A DNA stretch of 64,000 nt from the NCBI GenBank assembly GCA_039026555.1, contig JBCCMB010000001.1, positions 1 to 64,000 on the forward strand, read 5' to 3'. The translations under genes were made by a program, and so were the position numbers. The stretch is from JBCCMB01 sp039026555. GTDB taxonomy: Bacteria; Pseudomonadota; Alphaproteobacteria; Caulobacterales; Hyphomonadaceae. This document shows, piece by piece, positions 61,414-64,000 of this stretch. Each line of letters opens with the position of its first letter. Position 1 is the first letter of the stretch. The notes under the pieces were generated by a model that did no database searches, had not been told where the DNA came from, and saw nothing but the letters and a program-made list of their open reading frames with translations.

Positions 61414-64000
61414 TCATCGGGGCCTCTCGTCTAGGTCTGGCGGCGTCGCGAAGTCCGAGGGCGAGATTAATCGAGAAGACGGACCCGGAGGAACGCCATC
61501 CCAAGCGCTGAAGAATGAAGGCAGCGTGGCGAGCGGCGGAAGGCCGTTGTCAGATGCGCGATCTGGCGATTTACTCAACTGCTCAAAGGCTGCGCAGTAG
61601 TTTCGCCCAAGCGCGACCGTGTGGCTTACGTCAAGAAGACGAATAGACCCATCTTCCAACGCTAAGCCAAGCGTTGCGCCATCGGTCAAAAATCTGGCGC
61701 TCCATACCGGTCGATCATGCTCGACGCTCCAAAACAAGGTCTTGGCGTCTAGCGGGTCAAACACGCCCACTTCACCCCCGCGCGTCGCGGCAGCGACACG
61801 ATTGTCTCCTGCCGCGATACAAACACTGGTGATTGCGTGGCTGGAAATGACTAATCTTCTTTCGATGACTTTTTCATCGCGATTCCACGTGACTACAGCG
61901 CCATCGGAGCAACCACCGACGCATGTTATCCCGTCGGCCGATACGGCTAGCGACGTAAGCGCAACATCTGCAATTACCGTCCGACTAGAAACGTTCAGCG
62001 ACCGCCCATCCAAGCGGACATCAAAAGCTTGGCCAGTATCACTGGTAACCAAAAATTCGGTTTCGTTCATTGCCACGACAGCGAGGAGGCTCCCTGCACG
62101 AAGGTCTAGCGTTGCGATCCTTTCTCCGTTTCGCGCGTCTACAACGCTCACGACGCTGTAGCCCGAGACGACCACCACCGCGCGTCCCCGTTCAAGCCAA
62201 GCACCGCACCACTGGACAGCGTCGCCTAAAGCACGCGTGAAGCGCCATGCGTACCGCGACAAATCCAAGACGCCAAGTGAGCCTTTGCCAAAACAAACAA
62301 GCGCCGCCTCGCTTCCGGGAGAAATTGTTATGTGAGTTGCAACGGCATCAATTCCTGACTCTACAGTGCGACCACATCCTTTGGAGGACGTTGCGCCGAC
62401 AGAACCATTTCGAAATGCTGCGACCAACGTTTGGCCGTCTTCGCTGAAATCCAAAGACGTGACACCACCGCCTTGGCACCAGAGTCCCTGCCGCATCACG
62501 CTGCGCCGTCCAGCGGTGGCGCGAGCTTGCCCAAGTGAGACTGGTTGATACCCCTTCGGATCCAAGGTGTCGCGACGCCAAACATCAATCGAGCCTGCCG
62601 CCGTCAAACCGACCAAAACAGATCCGTTGCTTCTAAGAGCGATCTGTTGATATTCCAATCCTGAAGGGACTGTGGCAGCGAGCGTGCCATCAGACGTTTG
62701 GACGACGGCAATGCTTTGATCGCCGCGCTGCAGGGCGAGATAATTTCCGTCTGCCGAAAACGTAAACGCGCGGCCCTCAACAGCCTCAGACGGCAAATCA
62801 ACAAGCCACTCCAATTCGTGCCGATCCGCACCTCTCTTCAGATGATACAGTGAACGCGGCACAAGTGCGTGTGCATGAGGTCTATAACCTTCAACGAAAA
62901 CAAATCGGCCAGAAGGATCAAAGCGCGCAGCCCTCACCTCCGGGTTTTGATACCATGGCCTAATTTTTACTGAGCGATCGCTTCCAGCCCTCGAGATTTC
63001 TTGAGTCTCGCCTTCTCGCCATTGACGAAGCACGCCAAAGCCCGACATCGCAACGATCCGACGGGCTACTTCATCGAAATAGGCGTCAACAAACGACGTA
63101 AAGCCAGCTTCCGCGTGCGCGATCCGTTGTCCAGTCTTGGTATCCCAAACCCTCCCATGATTGATCAATTCCATCGTCAGCACCGTCGATCCGCCAGACG
63201 TAAACTTGGCGACCTGGGTGATGATCGGTTTGGTGATAACATGTGTGCCCGTTTGCTTGGACTGTGCATCCCACACAAACACGGCGCCGTCCTCAAACGT
63301 GATCAACACGTTCATAGACTCACCAGCTAAGTCAAACGCTGCGATTGGCCGGTCGAACGTAACAAATTCACGTAGTGATAAATCTACAGAACTGCGAAAG
63401 GTGAGTGTAGAATCAGCTGCCGTGACGATGAGGTCCGCGCTCTCGACGATACCGAGTTTCGCGCCGTCGCTGGCGGCTGCCTTAAATTGATCAAACGGCA
63501 ATCCAAGGGTCGAAAGCGCCTGAGAGGCCGCCGCTGTCAGCTGTGGCGCCCACGTGAGCGCCTCATAGCCACGCGCTTCGCCGAACTCGCGCATCCGCCT
63601 CAACGCGTCGGCGTATCGTCCGCGCTGCATATCGAGCTGAGCCTCGCCAGCAATTCGCCGGGCTTGGTCCACTTGCGCGCGCAACCGACTTTCCGCGACG
63701 AAGGCCATAAGTGTTTCAGTCAGGGGCGCTGCTGCGCCCGGCACCGTTTTTATGACCGCGTCCGCGTCATCGACGAGTAGGTCTGGCAAGAGCAGGCCGT
63801 CCTCGCGACTCGCGCGATCCCATTCTGCTGCACGAGCGGTGAGATCGGAATGCGCGCGCACCCACTTGATATCGGTGTCGATAGCTCCGCAAAGCTTCTT
63901 TAGCGCCATCTCGCTCATCATTGGCGGGTGGCTATGACCGTTGAGCGGGTCGTCTGAGAAGACCCAATTCAGTTGCCCGAGTAGCGATGGAGCCACAAGC
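61414..64000 (-). CDS. TIR-WD40-type protein, C-terminal part (runs off the window)
   Basis: At least 860 residues, open to the right edge; the ATG at 63996 is probably internal. The segment LLGQLNWVFSDDP, then TDIKWVRAHSDLTARAAEWDRASREDG and DDADAVIKTVPGAAAPLTE, is the conserved linker (family pattern WVRAHTRLxxRAxEW) found directly after TIR domains in TIR-WD40 proteins, so a TIR domain should lie just outside. Then about 12 WD-like blades (FEDGAVFVWDAQSKQTG; FSADGNYLALQRGDQS; LEDGSIRLLDVSH). No variable repeat or FGE domain. Convergent with target 4. Confidence 0.82.
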   Translation of the reverse strand, partial: LVAPSLLGQLNWVFSDDPLNGHSHPPMMSEMALKKLCGAIDTDIKWVRAHSDLTARAAEWDRASREDGLLLPDLLVDDADAVIKTVPGAAAPLTETLMAFVAESRLRAQVDQARRIAGEAQLDMQRGRYADALRRMREFGEARGYEALTWAPQLTAAASQALSTLGLPFDQFKAAASDGAKLGIVESADLIVTAADSTLTFRSSVDLSLREFVTFDRPIAAFDLAGESMNVLITFEDGAVFVWDAQSKQTGTHVITKPIITQVAKFTSGGSTVLTMELINHGRVWDTKTGQRIAHAEAGFTSFVDAYFDEVARRIVAMSGFGVLRQWREGETQEISRAGSDRSVKIRPWYQNPEVRAARFDPSGRFVFVEGYRPHAHALVPRSLYHLKRGADRHELEWLVDLPSEAVEGRAFTFSADGNYLALQRGDQSIAVVQTSDGTLAATVPSGLEYQQIALRSNGSVLVGLTAAGSIDVWRRDTLDPKGYQPVSLGQARATAGRRSVMRQGLWCQGGGVTSLDFSEDGQTLVAAFRNGSVGATSSKGCGRTVESGIDAVATHITISPGSEAALVCFGKGSLGVLDLSRYAWRFTRALGDAVQWCGAWLERGRAVVVVSGYSVVSVVDARNGERIATLDLRAGSLLAVVAMNETEFLVTSDTGQAFDVRLDGRSLNVSSRTVIADVALTSLAVSADGITCVGGCSDGAVVTWNRDEKVIERRLVISSHAITSVCIAAGDNRVAAATRGGEVGVFDPLDAKTLFWSVEHDRPVWSARFLTDGATLGLALEDGSIRLLDVSHTVALGRNYCAAFEQLSKSPDRASDNGLPPLATLPSFFSAWDGVPPGPSSRLISPSDFATPPDLDERPR

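Overview
The window comes from an alphaproteobacterium. The evidence is a class I lysyl-tRNA synthetase, a Caulobacter-like arginine succinyltransferase cluster, a tRNA-His that has A73 and no encoded G-1, alphaproteobacterial relaxase genes (TraF, DUF2840, RlxS/DUF3363) and GC-rich, GCG-heavy codon use. The order gyrA-coaD-two cyclophilins would fit Caulobacterales or a related order, but the genus cannot be fixed from this sequence.

From 1 to 24.2 kb the DNA is ordinary chromosome: the gyrA 3' end, coaD, two cyclophilins, an envelope-sugar epimerase, galE, an outer-membrane beta-barrel, a free-methionine-sulfoxide reductase, a peroxiredoxin, an SPFH/NfeD pair, lysK, an arginine-catabolism operon (M20 hydrolase, astA, astD, astB), a CoA-transferase, a SIMPL protein and an M48 protease. 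One metallophosphatase there is a broken remnant.

At 24.25 kb a tRNA-His gene is followed at once by a tyrosine recombinase, and the rest of the window is accessory. It begins with a mobilisation module: ardA, a DUF2285 protein, a broken HTH gene, DUF2840, traF and the relaxase. A 3' half of tRNA-Trp beside the integrase suggests that two elements have used this place.

From 31 kb onward lies the most interesting part: a diversity-generating retroelement (DGR) with several conflict-system targets. On the minus strand it consists of avd, a reverse transcriptase, a target gene and a template repeat (TR). Comparing the TR with the 3' ends of four separate genes by eye gives four 119-nt variable repeats (VRs) without indels. 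In three of them all 47 substitutions in the variable core fall on template adenines (15, 18 and 14); the fourth has 16 at adenines and 5 elsewhere. Each VR encodes the end of a formylglycine-generating-enzyme-like (C-type-lectin fold) domain. These domains are fused to four different bodies: TIR plus membrane segment, TIR plus STAND NTPase, a membrane-anchored protein, and a 2240-residue protein with near-identical WD40 repeats, a vWA-like domain and a caspase-like domain.

Around the distant targets (44.5-61 kb) are a trypsin-like protease with an FHA-like N-terminus, a TPR protein ending in a pseudokinase-like lobe, an exported protein, a TIR protein with a STAND-like domain and a MoxR ATPase. 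This combination (MoxR-vWA, proteolytic cascade, DGR-diversified sensor) fits a known class of bacterial abortive or conflict systems. The four-target arrangement, the conserved tandem hairpins after each VR, the His-to-Gln caspase and the 126-bp WD40 array are unusual. Between the DGR half and the MoxR half lie a DUF433/DUF5615 toxin-antitoxin pair, a LuxR/frameshifted LuxI/dioxygenase quorum-sensing locus and a decayed IS3 element. A TIR-WD40-type protein runs off the right end.
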